The translations under genes and the position numbers were made by a program. From Sitta carolinensis (Eukaryota; Chordata; Aves; Passeriformes; Sittidae): a DNA stretch of 64,000 nt. The stretch is from NCBI GenBank assembly GCA_032173965.1, contig JAVUNC010000004.1, positions 56,729,501 through 56,793,500 of the forward strand, written 5' to 3'. The notes beneath the pieces are model-generated. The model searched no databases, was not told the origin of the DNA, and saw only the letters and a program-made list of their open reading frames with translations. This document shows positions 38,881-51,200 of this stretch, in pieces (position 1 is the first letter of the stretch; each line of letters starts with the position of its first letter).

Positions 38881-41800
38881 TCATTTATCTCATAGTAAGG
38901 GCTATCATTTCATCAGGGTCCTTACTCCAAGGGAGACTAGAAAGGTGACGAACTGATGGACAGAAATGTCCCTTGGTGACTGTGGCATGGGCTGCAGGGA
39001 AGCTGGGACAACCACCTGCCTGTTATCAGGAGCTGCTAGCCACGGCACGCCACCTCCAAGCTCTACACACCCATCCCACAGCTGAAGTAGCCCTGGGAAA
39101 ATGTCCGTGGGTGAGAGGTGGCCAGCGTGGCAGGTATTGGTGGAAGGCCACTCCTCCCAAGAAGGGTCTGTACCAGCTCAGTGGCATTGCTAACTGCTGG
39201 GCTTGAGTGAGCTGCACACACAGATGGCAAGAAATTTACCCTGCATCAAAGCACATCTTTTAGAAAAATACCCAACCTCTCCTTCAAGAAGTTGGGCAAT
39301 AAAAAATCCACATTATAGTTTCCTTCCTGCTTCAAAAAGTAGGGAATTCTTTATTTCAAGTATGAGTCGGCCTGCTGCCAACTTCCAGCCATTGGTCCTT
39401 GTTACACCCCACCAGAAAGGCTGAATACTCTGATCTCCCATCACAAGGGTCACATCCAGCCTTCAGACTTCTGTGGCTATCTACACTCTTCCTGCTTCCG
39501 TGTCTCAGGGATGCCTTGGATGTATGCAGGGCCCAGGGCATTGCACCACCATGCACTGCCTGCTGTCTGTCCCATGGCACAGTGCCCTGGCACGGTCATC
39601 TGGATGGCCTTGTCTTCGCTGGCCCTTCAATGCTTGTATGGAGACAACTGCCCACTCACTCTTGGTTTCTGGAGCAGGGAACTTCTTTTTCGGTTTTCAC
39701 AAGAAACATCCTGAGTAGAGGGACATTGATGAGAACATCTGATCCCCATGAAAAGAAAATTTTAAAACACAAACCAGAAAGTTTTCTGGACCTCCTCAAG
39801 GAAAACTGAAGAAATTTCACCTTTTACAAAGCAAAGTACTGAAGACATAAATCACCTCAACTCCTTTCCTACAGCAATTGCCTTACCAGAATGTACTTTT
39901 TGCTACATGCAGCAGTTGGTTGGAGAAGAAGCAGATCAAACAGCTATCTGGGACAGCAAGCCCTGTATGATGTGTGCTAATCCTTGCCAATATTTTTAGG
40001 AGCTGCAGGAATCTCAGCATTTAGAAAGGTGCTGGTTAATTGAGCTAGACCTGAAGCAACACGAGACTTGTGTCCATTCCTGTAGTTTACATTTTGCTTC
40101 CCAAGCTGTTCCCCTTTCCATCAGTTCACACCTCTGCTCCAAGTCATCAAGATCATTATGAACTCTTACCCTGTCTACCAGTACTTTGGAAAGTTTGGAC
40201 CAGATTTAAATTTAATAAGCCTGCTCTTTCTTTTACCTTTCTGGTCATAGGGAAAGCAGTGAACTGCTATCTACAGGAGGGGTCTATTTCTGTGCCCAGC
40301 TTCTAATGCAGAGCTGCACCACTGACAGCTACTCCTTGTATATCCTTCCAAACTGCTTGGCTCCTACTTCCCAAGCTGTCTTATATCTTGCAAAACATTA
40401 GGAGAAAACATTACAAAAATATGATATATTGCATCTGTGCTTCACCTCCTTCTCAAGACCTGTCGTTCTGTCCTTGAAATGATTGTCCTTGAAAGAATGA
40501 GGAGTGGTTTGAAATTGCCTTTGAGCTATCTGTATTAATTGCTCATGTACCCCATATAGGAGTAGAAAAGTGCTTTCCTCCATTTTCTTTACCAGACCCC
40601 TTCAAAATTCAATAAGTTTACCCAAGTCATCGTGGTAATGCTTAAGAATTTTTTTTATCAGGGCAACTGGCTCTCTTGGTGGTCTGTGGATTCCATGCTG
40701 TCTATTCCCATCTTCTGCTTTGTTTGTCTATTAATCACACCCACTTCCTTGCTGTGGGGCTCCCCAGCTGAAGGGCTACCAGCGTATTCCATATACTGTG
40801 TGCTGGCAGGGAGCACAAGGGAATTACCATCTTGCAACAGCTAAAGTGGCTTCTTACTAAGAGGAAAAAGTCCATAGATGCTATGAGGAAGCTAGCACTC
40901 AGAGCAAGTACATGCATGCTGTCTTCCTATTTCCCAATAAACCAATCCAATTTTGTCCCACCCTTGAAGACACCATGCAAGCTGTTGTGTTCCAGAGGGG
41001 GTGAGTTCAGAAACCCAGGTCTGAGTGCCTTTCGGTCAGGGGTGGCCTCATATTGAGGTTCCTTGATTTGAACCAGCTCATCTGGTATTTGACTCTATTT
41101 CACACCATCCATTTGTGCATGGTTGCGAGAGTTTGTGCACAGGAACCAAGACAATCCTCATAAATCATATTATTTACTATGGAAATACTCAGGAGCTTCA
41201 GAGTTGTACAGGCAGTTATGAAGGGAGCCTGTGAAGCTGACGCCTAAATAAATAGCCCTCTTAAATATTTCACTCAGTCAGTTCCTTGGGATGGCTCAGG
41301 TTCAGCAGTGAGTAGTTTTACAGCCACTTCATAAGAGAGGAGGGAGGAAAACAGTAATTAAACTATCTCCTTTTGGCAGCACAGCCTCTGTCACTCAAAC
41401 TAACGAGGATGTGTGGTGCCAGACAGGAAAGCACATGGGAGCATAGGCTCTGCAGCACTCCCCTGGCATGCTCTGTCTTCAGATCCCTTTAAAGGACAGG
41501 CTGTACCTGAGCTGAATTCAGCCTCACATCTCTCCTGCCGAGCCTGAGGAGGAAGCAGGTGTTGGGGCTCTGAAGGAGAGAAAAGTCTCTAACATGCATA
41601 CACACACGCTTCCAGCTTTCTGGAAAATGCTCTGTGCAGCTAGTTTTGGCTGGGCTCTCCAATCTCACAATTATTTTATATAATTTAGAAGTTTTTGAGG
41701 CTCGGTAATTTGTGTTTTTCTCAGAGAGCTGCCAGCATACTGAGAAATCTTGACCAGGTTTCCAGGAGCTAATGTTTCACTGATACTCTTCTAGCCCCCT

Positions 41801-44250
41801 CACATCCTGCTTCCCAATCAGCCATACCCCTGGCCAGTTCTGGGTTACAGCAGTGTTTATGGGGCTACACAAACTAGCAGTTATGGAGATGTTGGACTGG
41901 GACACCAGTAGAGGCAAACCACTGCATAGGCAGCCACTGGGGCTCTCTAGAGGCACAGGGCACCACCACTTGGACAGTGTTTGGCTGAAGGGTGTTTGTG
42001 TCTGGGCTGTGTGGGGCCCATGCCCGGGACCACGGTCACCATCCATCACAGTAATGCTGACAGCACTCCCACAAGAATTTCCTCTTTGACTTTCCTTAGT
42101 TTACTGGTTCTGCCTGGAAGGCTTTTGTCTTTTGTCTTCGCTCAGAAGTGTACACTGAGCTCAGGTCTGCTCTTTCCACTGGCATAAGTCAACACCATTT
42201 ACCAGCAGGGGCTCAGAGTGTTGTTTGTTTTCTCTTTGTGTTAGCAGCCAAGCCAGCTCTGCTGGAACTTCAGTGAGGGAACTGAACCACCTTCTGCCAC
42301 CTCTTCTCTTTCTTCCTCTGATCTGCAGCCAAGCCTCAATGTCCAGCAGTCTTAGGTCAGATCAGTTTAGGAGATGATGTGAATTCAGAAATAATGTATG
42401 TGGTGGTTTGCTTTTGTTTCCTTGTCTCAAGGTTTTTGAGTCTTCAAAACTGTATTTTACTAGCCTGCAATGATCTGGATCACCTTTTAATGAAGATGTA
42501 GGCTAGAATTCTCTCAATCTCATGGAACAGTGTCTTGAAAAAAAATTACATTGCATATTGCACTAAAGTAGTCACTGTTCTTGTTGCTTCATCTATCAAT
42601 TTTTCACTGTGGAGTCGAGGGACATTTGTGGAAGGTTAGTCACATTCTTCTAGTCAGCTGAGACCTCTGATATTTATCATCATTGGCATGAATAAAGTTG
42701 GCCAAAAGAAAAACCTCTGTTCTGAGATCTGCACCCAGCAAACCTGCCGAATTTATTGCAACTGGCTTTCCTGCTAAAACAAAAGACAAAGAAGACAAAG
42801 AGGTTTCGAACATTTCAGTAACAAGTTTATCCAAAAAGCACCAACTAATTCTCGTTTTATGAAACATTAACTTGTCTGTGACTAGTCCAGCATACCCCCT
42901 GTCATTGCAACAGCCTGGTCAACACCCAGGGATCTCAAATGACTCCTGTTTAAATCCACACGGAGTGGGAATACTGGCTTTATTTCTTGGCTCCAGTCAC
43001 AAGCTGCATGGTTTTAGAGACATTTGAGTACCAATATTTGTTTTCAGTTTTGCTGTTGATTTTTTCCAAAGAGTGTATATACAGTTAAACTGTCATTAAA
43101 TATAATATTTTTCAAGCCTGTCTTGCTCATTACACAGAAAGATATGAGCTGAAACCATATAATCTATGAGAAGGTTGTGTGTCTTCTGGTATTTGGTATT
43201 GGAGCATGCTGAAGAAACTTCCATGTTGCCAAAAACAACAGAAAAACTAAGACAGAGTGTGTCACATTTCCCTTACAGACTGATCCAGCCTTCTCAAAAG
43301 CTGGGAAAATCACAGGAGTGAGCAACCACTATAGTTAGTTTCATCAATGCCACTAATTTGAACCAGCCTATATGAAATGAACCTTTGATAGTTCTGTTTT
43401 ACAGACCGGGAAATGAGAAATGGCCTAAACTGTCTTGAGAATGCATGGTTTGCTTCTCACCTGACCCAGGCCCCCTGCATGGAAACAAGAGAAGGAAGGA
43501 GGGGGCACCCATTCATTTTGCCCCAGGCTGGCCCCACCTGGGGAGTGCTTTTGGACTTTTCCAGTGAAGAATACCATGTGGTAGGCTGAGCATTCTGGTG
43601 GTGTTCTCACCTCTGTTCCATAGCCCAAATGTCTTTTCTCCTTCAGGGCAGATCTTCCAAAGGGCTTCTCATTTCATGTATGGCCATTAATTTTGGCAAC
43701 ATCCATGAACTGCAGAGTCCTCTGCCCTCCTACCCCAAGGCTCTTGTTGCCAGCAAGGTTTTTTATTTTCAGTGATTTTGCAGCCAGCCAGCATCCTGAC
43801 ATCTACAGTGGATTATTTTCATTACATGGCTACATGAGTTTTGTCTTTCACAACACAAAGCATCAACAGAAACTGGAGAAATGTACCAGGGAAAGTAGGG
43901 TCTCCCTGTCTGGGTAACAGCTACTGCTGGCAGACCAAGTGGTGCAGCCTGCCAAGAAGTCCCAGCCAGGCTCCTGTTAGAGAGAAGCTTTCATGGAAAG
44001 CACAAAGTAAGGATGTTCCTACTTAAACTGAACACCCGCTTTGTGATCAGCTGTGAGTTGCCAGTCTGGCAAATCTATGCAATATCATTAGCATTATTTG
44101 GACATGCTTCAATTTCCTGATCTTACTGATTTCCTTCTCAAGTTTTGAGACACTTCACTAAGAGCCTGTCAACCAGCACAGAAGGTCAAGAAAAGCAGCA
44201 TGCTTACCACACCCTTGAGAAAAGACAAAGTTGGACAAACTCATGCATAG
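38881..44250. other. Unique non-coding sequence
   Basis: Frames of up to 136 codons (39399-39809) overlap others on both strands and have no recognised domains. A short imperfect tandem duplication (TGTCCTTGAAA twice) lies at about 40470-40495. AT-rich, repeat-free sequence occurs at 41120-41340. No gene was identified. Confidence 0.5.
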
Positions 44251-44720
44251 TTACCAATACATCAAGAAGAGGCATATGCGTTGGAGCTTTTTAAAAGAAA
44301 AGTGCTGCAACCCGGATTAGCCGGTTCTTCATTTAGTTTCAATTAGAGTTGGAAACCAATTCAGACTAAACATTTTAATTGATGAATATAGTCCCTTCAT
44401 GCCAGAAATTGCCTGTAAACAGGCTATGACTTCTCCAGGAATATGTACTGTTAGCTGAAAGTTTTCCACAAGTAAACATCTGTAACTGGCTCACAAGTTG
44501 TTCACCACATGTGTCTGAACTCCAATATTTGAGCTACCTGATTAGTGAGCCAAAATCACATGGCACTGCGTGTCTCTTCAGCCAACGCTTGTTGAAAATG
44601 TACTCACATTGATTTATCAGCACTGGCTTGCAGCAAATGCTGTCAAAAACAAAAGCTCACCCCACCAGTGACTGCAATAATAGGAAACTTAATAAAATCA
44701 TAATAGATTTAGCATTGACC
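44251..44720. other. Conserved non-coding-like block with FOX palindrome
   Basis: The stretch is repeat-free, AT-rich and dense in transcription-factor-like words: GGATTAG (Otx type), CAATTAG and TTTAATTGATGA (homeodomain type), and GCCTGTAAACAGGC (44411-44424). The last is a GCCTGT/ACAGGC inverted repeat around a forkhead core GTAAACA. That is the texture of vertebrate enhancers, but conservation cannot be judged from a single sequence. The CATTTTAATTGATGA word at 44371 recurs exactly at 24138. Confidence 0.25.
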
Positions 44721-46230
44721 AAAATCTTAGAAGAATTCTTCACTCAACTTTGGTTTCAGCCTAATTTGCCACACTTTTAACCTGTGCTCATAAAGAACTA
44801 AGGCTTCTGTAGTCATGGCAATATAGGTGTATACCTTTGCATATGTATTCCTAGCAAGTCTTGAATCCTCTAGCCAGTTTTTCTCAGATTTGACAGAGGA
44901 GAGATGCACAGATAAATTTCATATTTCAGGGAAAGGAAAGACATGACTGTACTGGAGGTGCTGAATTTATTAGTGCCTCCAGAAAAGACAAGTCTTCAGT
45001 ATAGACCTTCCCTTACTAGAAATAGCCCAGAAACTCCAAGTTTGAGCCACAGCAATTTGAAGCAAATCAAGTTTCACTGGCACTATTACCCACCAACTCA
45101 TGGATTATCTTCATTTGCAGCATACAAACCGTGTCCAAACTTGGACTTGATTTAGGAAAGGGAAATATGTTCTGTTTCAGGGGATTTTAATTTTTTTTTT
45201 ATAATGCCCCAGCCTTTACATATTGTTTTTCAACTTCCTTTGCCAATATGCATGCATCCTCTCATTTATGGGCTTTCAGCAATGTGCCTTGAACAACCTT
45301 GTAATAAAAGCCTTTATGAAGAATGAAACTTGTCTTTCTTGTCCTTTCAAGAGCCACAAGCAGAAGCTGAAGGAGCAGAGGTATGAAACCCCTATGGCCT
45401 TGCAGTATGGGTGGGATAAAGCCATGTTTCAGAAATTGTGTTGAAGTTTGAAGTAAAATGCTGAGTAATTATCATTTGAGCTCTTTTCCATCCAGCATCT
45501 GCTTTAGTGATAGAAAGTACAAGATATCCTTTATTTTCAGCCAAAATAGGCTTGTTTTCAATCAGCATGATTGAAATACATGATTTTACACTCTGTAGAT
45601 AAGAAAGTGTATTATTTTCCTACACAGGAGCACTGAAAGCTGGACAGGCTGGAGAAAAGATGAAGGACTTTTCAAAATCCTTGTCTGTTTCTGCCTTGTC
45701 TTGTATCAAAATGCAATGCAATACAGGAAGGAACTCTGTTAAATCCTGTTCAAGTATTTTTGAAAACCTCACCCACATTTTTATAGTGTTAGTTTATATT
45801 ACTCCAGTTTGCCTAAAAACTTAAACCAACTTTTTGTTAGTTACTCAAGTCTCAGGACATCATGACCCATGAAGTGAACTATTGAACCTCCTTCGTTGTT
45901 AAATACTGCCTTTAAAGATTTTTTAAATTTCGTGTTGGAATCTGCTTTCCCAGTTTCCCAGCCTCCTCTAAATATTACCCTGGTTTTACCATGCTCATGG
46001 TGATAACAAGGCATACACTTTTTCAGACAGGACCCTTGGGTCATTTTCTTGAACTGCTGAAACTGCCAATATGACAAACTGACATTTCTCTGCTCTTCAA
46101 AGTCTAGGTTCTGAAAACAAGAGTTTAATTTGGTTTACAGGGGGCAGAATTATGCCCATTCCAAAACATTGAAGTTAATAAAACAGGTAATGATGTAAGA
46201 ACTTGGCCCAGAAACTGTTTCAAGAAGGTT
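44721..46230. other. Unique non-coding sequence
   Basis: Only short frames, the longest 78 codons on - at 45841-46077. No repeat is recognised before the CR1 boundary. Confidence 0.5.
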
Positions 46231-47494
46231 GAATAATAGAATCATTATGATTGGAGAAGACCTTTAAGACATACAAGTCCAACCATCAATCTATCACCAC
46301 CACTCATATTCACCATTAAACCATGTCCTTAAGTGTCATGTCCATTCATTTTTGAATGCTCCCAGGAATGGTGACTCCACCACTTCCCTGTTCCAATGCT
46401 TTACAACCGTTTTTGTAAAAAATGTTTTCCTAATATCCTCTCTTGATGGAACTCGAGGCCATTTCCTCTTGTCCTATCACTACCTGCCTCAGTGGAGAGA
46501 TAGACACACACCTTTCAGGTGGTTTGGAGAGCAACAAGGTCTTCCCTGAGCCTCCTTTTCTCCAGGCTAAACAACCCCAGCTTCCTCAGCTTCTCCTCAT
46601 AAGGCTTGTGCTTCAGACCACTCCCCAGCTTTGTAGTTCTGCTCTGGACTCACTCCAGTGCCTCAGTGAGGGGCCCAGAAATGGACATAGGAGTTGAGGT
46701 GTGATCTCAGCAGTGCCAAATACAGGGGACAATCAGTGCCCTGGGTCATCGATGAAGCTGTAAACAGGACTGGCCCCAAAACAGAGCCTTGGAGACCCCA
46801 CTAGTGACTGACCAGCTGGATGTAGCTCGATTCACAGTAAATCTCTGGGCCCAGCTATTCATCCAGGGAGGATGAACATATACATCCATCTATAATGTGG
46901 GAAGTCTCTCCAGGAGAATGTTGTGGGAAATGGTGTCAAGAGCTTTACTAAAGTCCAGGTAGACAACAGCCACAGCCTTTCCCTAATCCACTAGGTGGGT
47001 CACCTGGCCATAAAAGTAGAGCAGGTCAGCCAAGCAGGACCTGTCTTTCACAAACCCATGCTGGCTGGGCCTGATCTCCTGGTTGTCCTGTACTTGTTGC
47101 ATGATAGCACTTAAGATGATTTGCTCCATGACTTTACTCAGCATCAAGATCAGGCTGTCAGGCCTGTAGATCTCCAGGTCCTTCTTCCAATCCCTCTTAT
47201 AGATGGGCATCACATTTGCCAGCTTCCAGTCATGTGGGACCTACCTGGTCGACCAGGACTGCTGACAAATGATTGAACGTGGCTTAGTGAGCTCTTCTGC
47301 CAGCTCTCTCAGTACTCTTGTGTGAATCCTTTCTGGCCCCATGGACTTGTACTGGTCCAAGTTTCACAGCAGTTCACTTCCCATTCCTTCCTGGATTGTG
47401 GAGGCTTCATTCTGCTCCCTGCCAGGCTTGAAGCTCAGGGGGCTGAGTACCTGACAGTGGGTCTTATTATTACAGACTGATGTTAGCACCTCAG
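46231..47494 (-). mobile_element. CR1 LINE, antisense, RT remnant with internal deletion
   Basis: The 3' end (left) begins AATAGAATCATTATG and continues through the reverse complement of CR1 3' UTR and ORF2 C-terminus (46231-46730). From about 46745 to 47494 it matches the reverse complement of the RT domain and its upstream linker, ending near CAGACTGATGTTAGCACCTCAG. Read on the minus strand, the order is linker, RT fingers and palm, the VPQG-equivalent motif, then directly LYLALL and FWAP. The FADD-containing catalytic segment and about 110-130 following codons expected in CR1 are missing at about 46731-46760. Several stops and frameshifts make it inactive. Confidence 0.95.
46983..47213 (-). 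pseudogene. CR1 ORF2 reverse-transcriptase fragment
   Basis: A 76-codon open remnant inside the CR1 copy. It shows the RT-family words MPIYKRDWKKD, YRPDSL, KVMEQIIL and QHGFVKDRSCLADLLYF, corresponding to the N-terminal fingers and palm of non-LTR reverse transcriptases. The start methionine is not a real start: the normal ORF extends hundreds of codons upstream in an intact element. The catalytic aspartates lie outside this part and are deleted in this copy. Confidence 0.9.
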
Positions 47495-47976
47495 GTCAAA
47501 GGTATTGCAACTCTTTCAGGACATTGGTTTTAAAAATCTCCAACCATAAATTGAACTTCCAGCTTCTTCATTACTAAGTAATTATGAATGAACATTAGTA
47601 AAATTACTGTTTGAAAGATTAGCAATTTTACTTTGGAAGTGCTCCTTATTTTAGTATTCCTCCGGAAAGACACTGGATCAGTTATATCTGCATCAGAGAA
47701 GGTATAAATTGAGAAAATCTAGAGAACTCTGCAGAGACATGTGCAGAAGCCCCCAGTGGCAGAACTTGACACCTTCCCTAGAGACATTTTTTGTTTGTTT
47801 GTTTTTGTTTTCTCTATGTCCCCTTCCCATTCTCTCCACACCCATGAGGGCATTTGCTTCTGAGTCATTTTGAAAAGTCTGGATTTCAGTTATTAAACGT
47901 TTCTGGATTTTATCCTCTGAGAACTTGGCCAAGGTGCTGGCAGCCTAAAAGCCAGTCATCCAACTCCACTGTTCAG
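47495..47976. other. Unique sequence after CR1
   Basis: Short (TTTG)n patch at about 47790-47812. No other feature is recognised. Confidence 0.5.
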
Positions 47977-48236
47977 CCTCAACAAACAACAAGTGACAGA
48001 GAGTATATTCCAGCTATAACCCTTTGGGAGTCCAACCCCGTCATGGCAGACATACCACTGAGTTTAAGAAGGGTGCAAAAGCAGAGAAATTGTGAGGACC
48101 AAGACAACATTTTGTTGCATGGCATAAAAAAGGGGTTGCAGATTGCTCACATCTTGTTCTGTGCTGAATGGAAAAGCAATCCCTTCCAGTCTGTAGTGTA
48201 CCCAAGTGGTCAAGCCAAGGGACATCTACAAATCTG
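47977..48236 (+). CDS. Weak candidate coding exon, unidentified
   Basis: An open frame is bounded by an acceptor-like CCAACTCCACTGTTCAG and a strong donor-like CTG|GTAGGT at 48237. Phases would be 0 at the start and 2 at the end. The peptide contains SDREYIPAITLWESN and a basic segment around SLRRVQKQR. No domain is recognised. Its end phase would fit the candidate at 62988 but not those in between. Chance is a real alternative. Confidence 0.15.
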
Positions 48237-51200
48237 GTAGGTATTCTGCTCCCCTTGGTCTCAGAGAAGAGCACAGGCAGAACCTGGGCAGAAAGAATTG
48301 CTCTCACAGTCCCATCCACATGCATTCAGTAGTTCCTGTTGCAGGAGTCATTCCCTGCACTGCTCTCCCAGCTCCTCCAGGAACCCCAGTGGGATAAGAA
48401 GGGAAAGTCACCTGAGGGACAACCTTACTGCTTGGAAAGAGGGAAGAGGCCAGTGGCCCAGCCCCAGACCTGTTGCTCCTCACCCTTCTTCTTAGTGTGG
48501 GGGCCATGAGCATGCTGAGCCTTCCCCACAGATCAGGATGTGCAGTGCAGTGGATTTTGTGGTGAGCTGGATAAGTGCACTGTACAGGGGTGACTCAGAG
48601 AACATGTCATCTGAGGCATGAAAAATTGTGTTTACTGAGAGACACTGCCCAAGGCAGCATCCTTCTGGAGAGAACTCACCAGCTTGGAAGGACACTCGCA
48701 GTATGTTTGGGATGCCACACAAGAATGTGTTAAGATCCTCTCTGATGTTCATTTAAGCTGTGGCTTTCCGTTGAAGTAATGAGCAGTCATGCTCTGGGTT
48801 TTATTAATTTTCTGGTGCAGAATACGACGACATGCATCATTCTATCCCCTCCTGTTCTTTTGGCAGGTGCTTCACAACCATCTGTTGTCTTAAACCCAGA
48901 GGACTCAGAGCCCTTCATCAAAGGACAGCAGTGGGAAGCACACAATCATATGCTCTTTTCATGACTCAGACATCAGCATGATGTCCATCGCAGCACGGTT
49001 GTTAACAAAACAATTAATAAGGGTTGAAAGAGAATGACGGGATATAAAAGAATCAGCATGACCTTGTCAAGAACTGGCTGCCTCAGACCAATCTAGTTTC
49101 TTCCTCTGAAGGGATAAGCCATCTGGAGAATAAAGGGGAAACAAGCAGAATTTTCTTGCTTTGAGTTTTCTACACTCCTGATTTCTTTTTGTGAAAAAAA
49201 AAGTGAAACAGTCTCTATTGAACCACCATGCACGACCAGTTTAAGAACCATGTACAAGGAGCAGTCATCTCTGTGTCATGAAACAGATATCTTCAAAAAG
49301 GAAATACTAAGGTCTGATCTGCATATTTTTCTGTTTTCTATTTATATCTTGGCATAGAGAGAACTTCTATGAAATTTATTCACAAGACAGACAAGAGCAG
49401 TCAACAAATCTAAAATTATTTTTATAAAAAAGAGAGACAATACCAAAATTTCATTAGACTAATTTTTATTCTTGATTGTGTTTTGATTGACCTTTCTCTG
49501 TTACATTCTTGCCTGGCTGAATGCTTTCCTTTTTGTATTTTTGCCTTTCACTTCTGCTTCATAACACTTTCACGAATTCCCTATATAACTTAAAGCAGTG
49601 GACAAGAAGAAATCCACTTGATTTGTGGCAAAGGAGGTTTTGGATCAATATGAGAGAAGATTGTGATGGAGAGATGGTGGGATCTTGTCTACTGGAAGCT
49701 CTGAAGAGCAGATGTGATGAACATCTGTCAGGCTTGATCTCCTGGAGCTAAGTCAATCCCGCATTCCAATGGTTAACATTAAGAGAACAGCTGTGGGTCC
49801 AGCAGTTGCAGCAAGGACATGTGTCTCTTGAAGTTGCAGAGCTATTGACTGTATTATAAGATCAACAGCTGGATTTTATTGAAAAAAGACAATATTTCCC
49901 ATCTCTCCCTGCACAGAGGTAAACAAACCATGCTGTATCTGTGCTTTGGTCAAAGAGAAAAGCTTCTGCTATTAAAGTATGATTGTATTAATTTAGAAAT
50001 TCTTCACCAGCATGTTCATGTGTATACATGGCTCTGAGAATATTTCTAGTTGACATTTCAAGAGAAATTAATAAAAGTGGACATCTTGCACACCCCACTG
50101 ACCTTCTCAGAACAGCTGTAGAGATGGAGTAAATCAGCTTAGACAGCATTTTCACTGGCTGAACTATTCATGCCAAAGCTTGTGCTGGGCTTCCTAGAGG
50201 TGGAGGAAAATTCAAAGTGGTTGCCACAAGAAGGAGGGGTGGGTCTGGGGCCAAGAGACTTTATCATGCCTATTACAGGAGAGAAAAAGGGAAGGAGAAG
50301 GAAGGGAAAGCAATTACCACCACGTCTGTTACATTCCCATCCCTACTGTCACATCCCTTCAGAGGTGGCAGACCCAGCACTGAAAAAAATGCTAAGTTGA
50401 GCCTTCACCACTTGGCTGCAATCTTCACTTGACTGGTGCTCTCCATTACTTGTGTCCAGATTTGAGTCTGATTTGTCCCACTTTCTTTTTCAATGAATTA
50501 TGAATGATATCAATTAAATCCTACTGGAACATTTGTATGATCAGAGCCCAATTGCAGGTTACAATGTCAAGTGCTGGCTCTCTGAAAGCTCCCAATGGGA
50601 CACCAAGAACAGATGCTGCAAATAGCATGAGTGTTTGTGTGTGATGCCTGGCTGAGTAGCTTCCAAATGCTGTATCCCCTCTGAAGGAATGGTGTTTCTG
50701 CATCGGGCTGTCAGCGTCCTTAAATAGGAAATTTCGGAACTGCAAGTTTTGATGACATGTCCTGGGGGGGTGGCAAGGGCTCTGCCATGCAGGACAGACA
50801 CCATAGCTTTAACCTCACTATAGAAACTAAGAATTCCTTTATTTCCTGATAAGGAAATGTCTGCTTGACCGAATGCTTGTGGTGACTCAGAAGAGATTAA
50901 TATACCTCACTCTCATTTTACCACTCTTAATGGTAAACCATTCCCATGCTGCTAGGACTGGTGCAGTATAAAACCCCACAGAACTGAATCATTACAACAA
51001 CACAAATAAGGCTGCGAAGACCATTTTTCATCTATTTCATTAAGTTTATAGCACAAGAAAGCAGCCTTTACATATATAAATCTGTGTAGTTACAATTAAC
51101 AAAAGTTTCATTTATTTTGTGGGCCTGTATGGATCTGGTCATAATACTCCTTTAGTATTAATCCTTCCCTGTTTGCCAGCAAAATATTCAAAAAGCTTTT

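Noticed and set aside
38376..38956. Frames of 104-162 codons on both strands in the CpG island
   Set aside because: High GC removes stops in all frames; no one frame is favoured.
17522..42410. Exact 18-bp word AATGTATGTGGTGGTTTG at 17522 and 42393, resembling the start of some bird LTRs
   Set aside because: The sequences diverge at once after the word, no LTR body or target duplication is seen, and a chance or very short relic is more likely.
46352..46697. Plus-strand frames of 65 and 84 codons
   Set aside because: They are antisense readings of the CR1 3' region.
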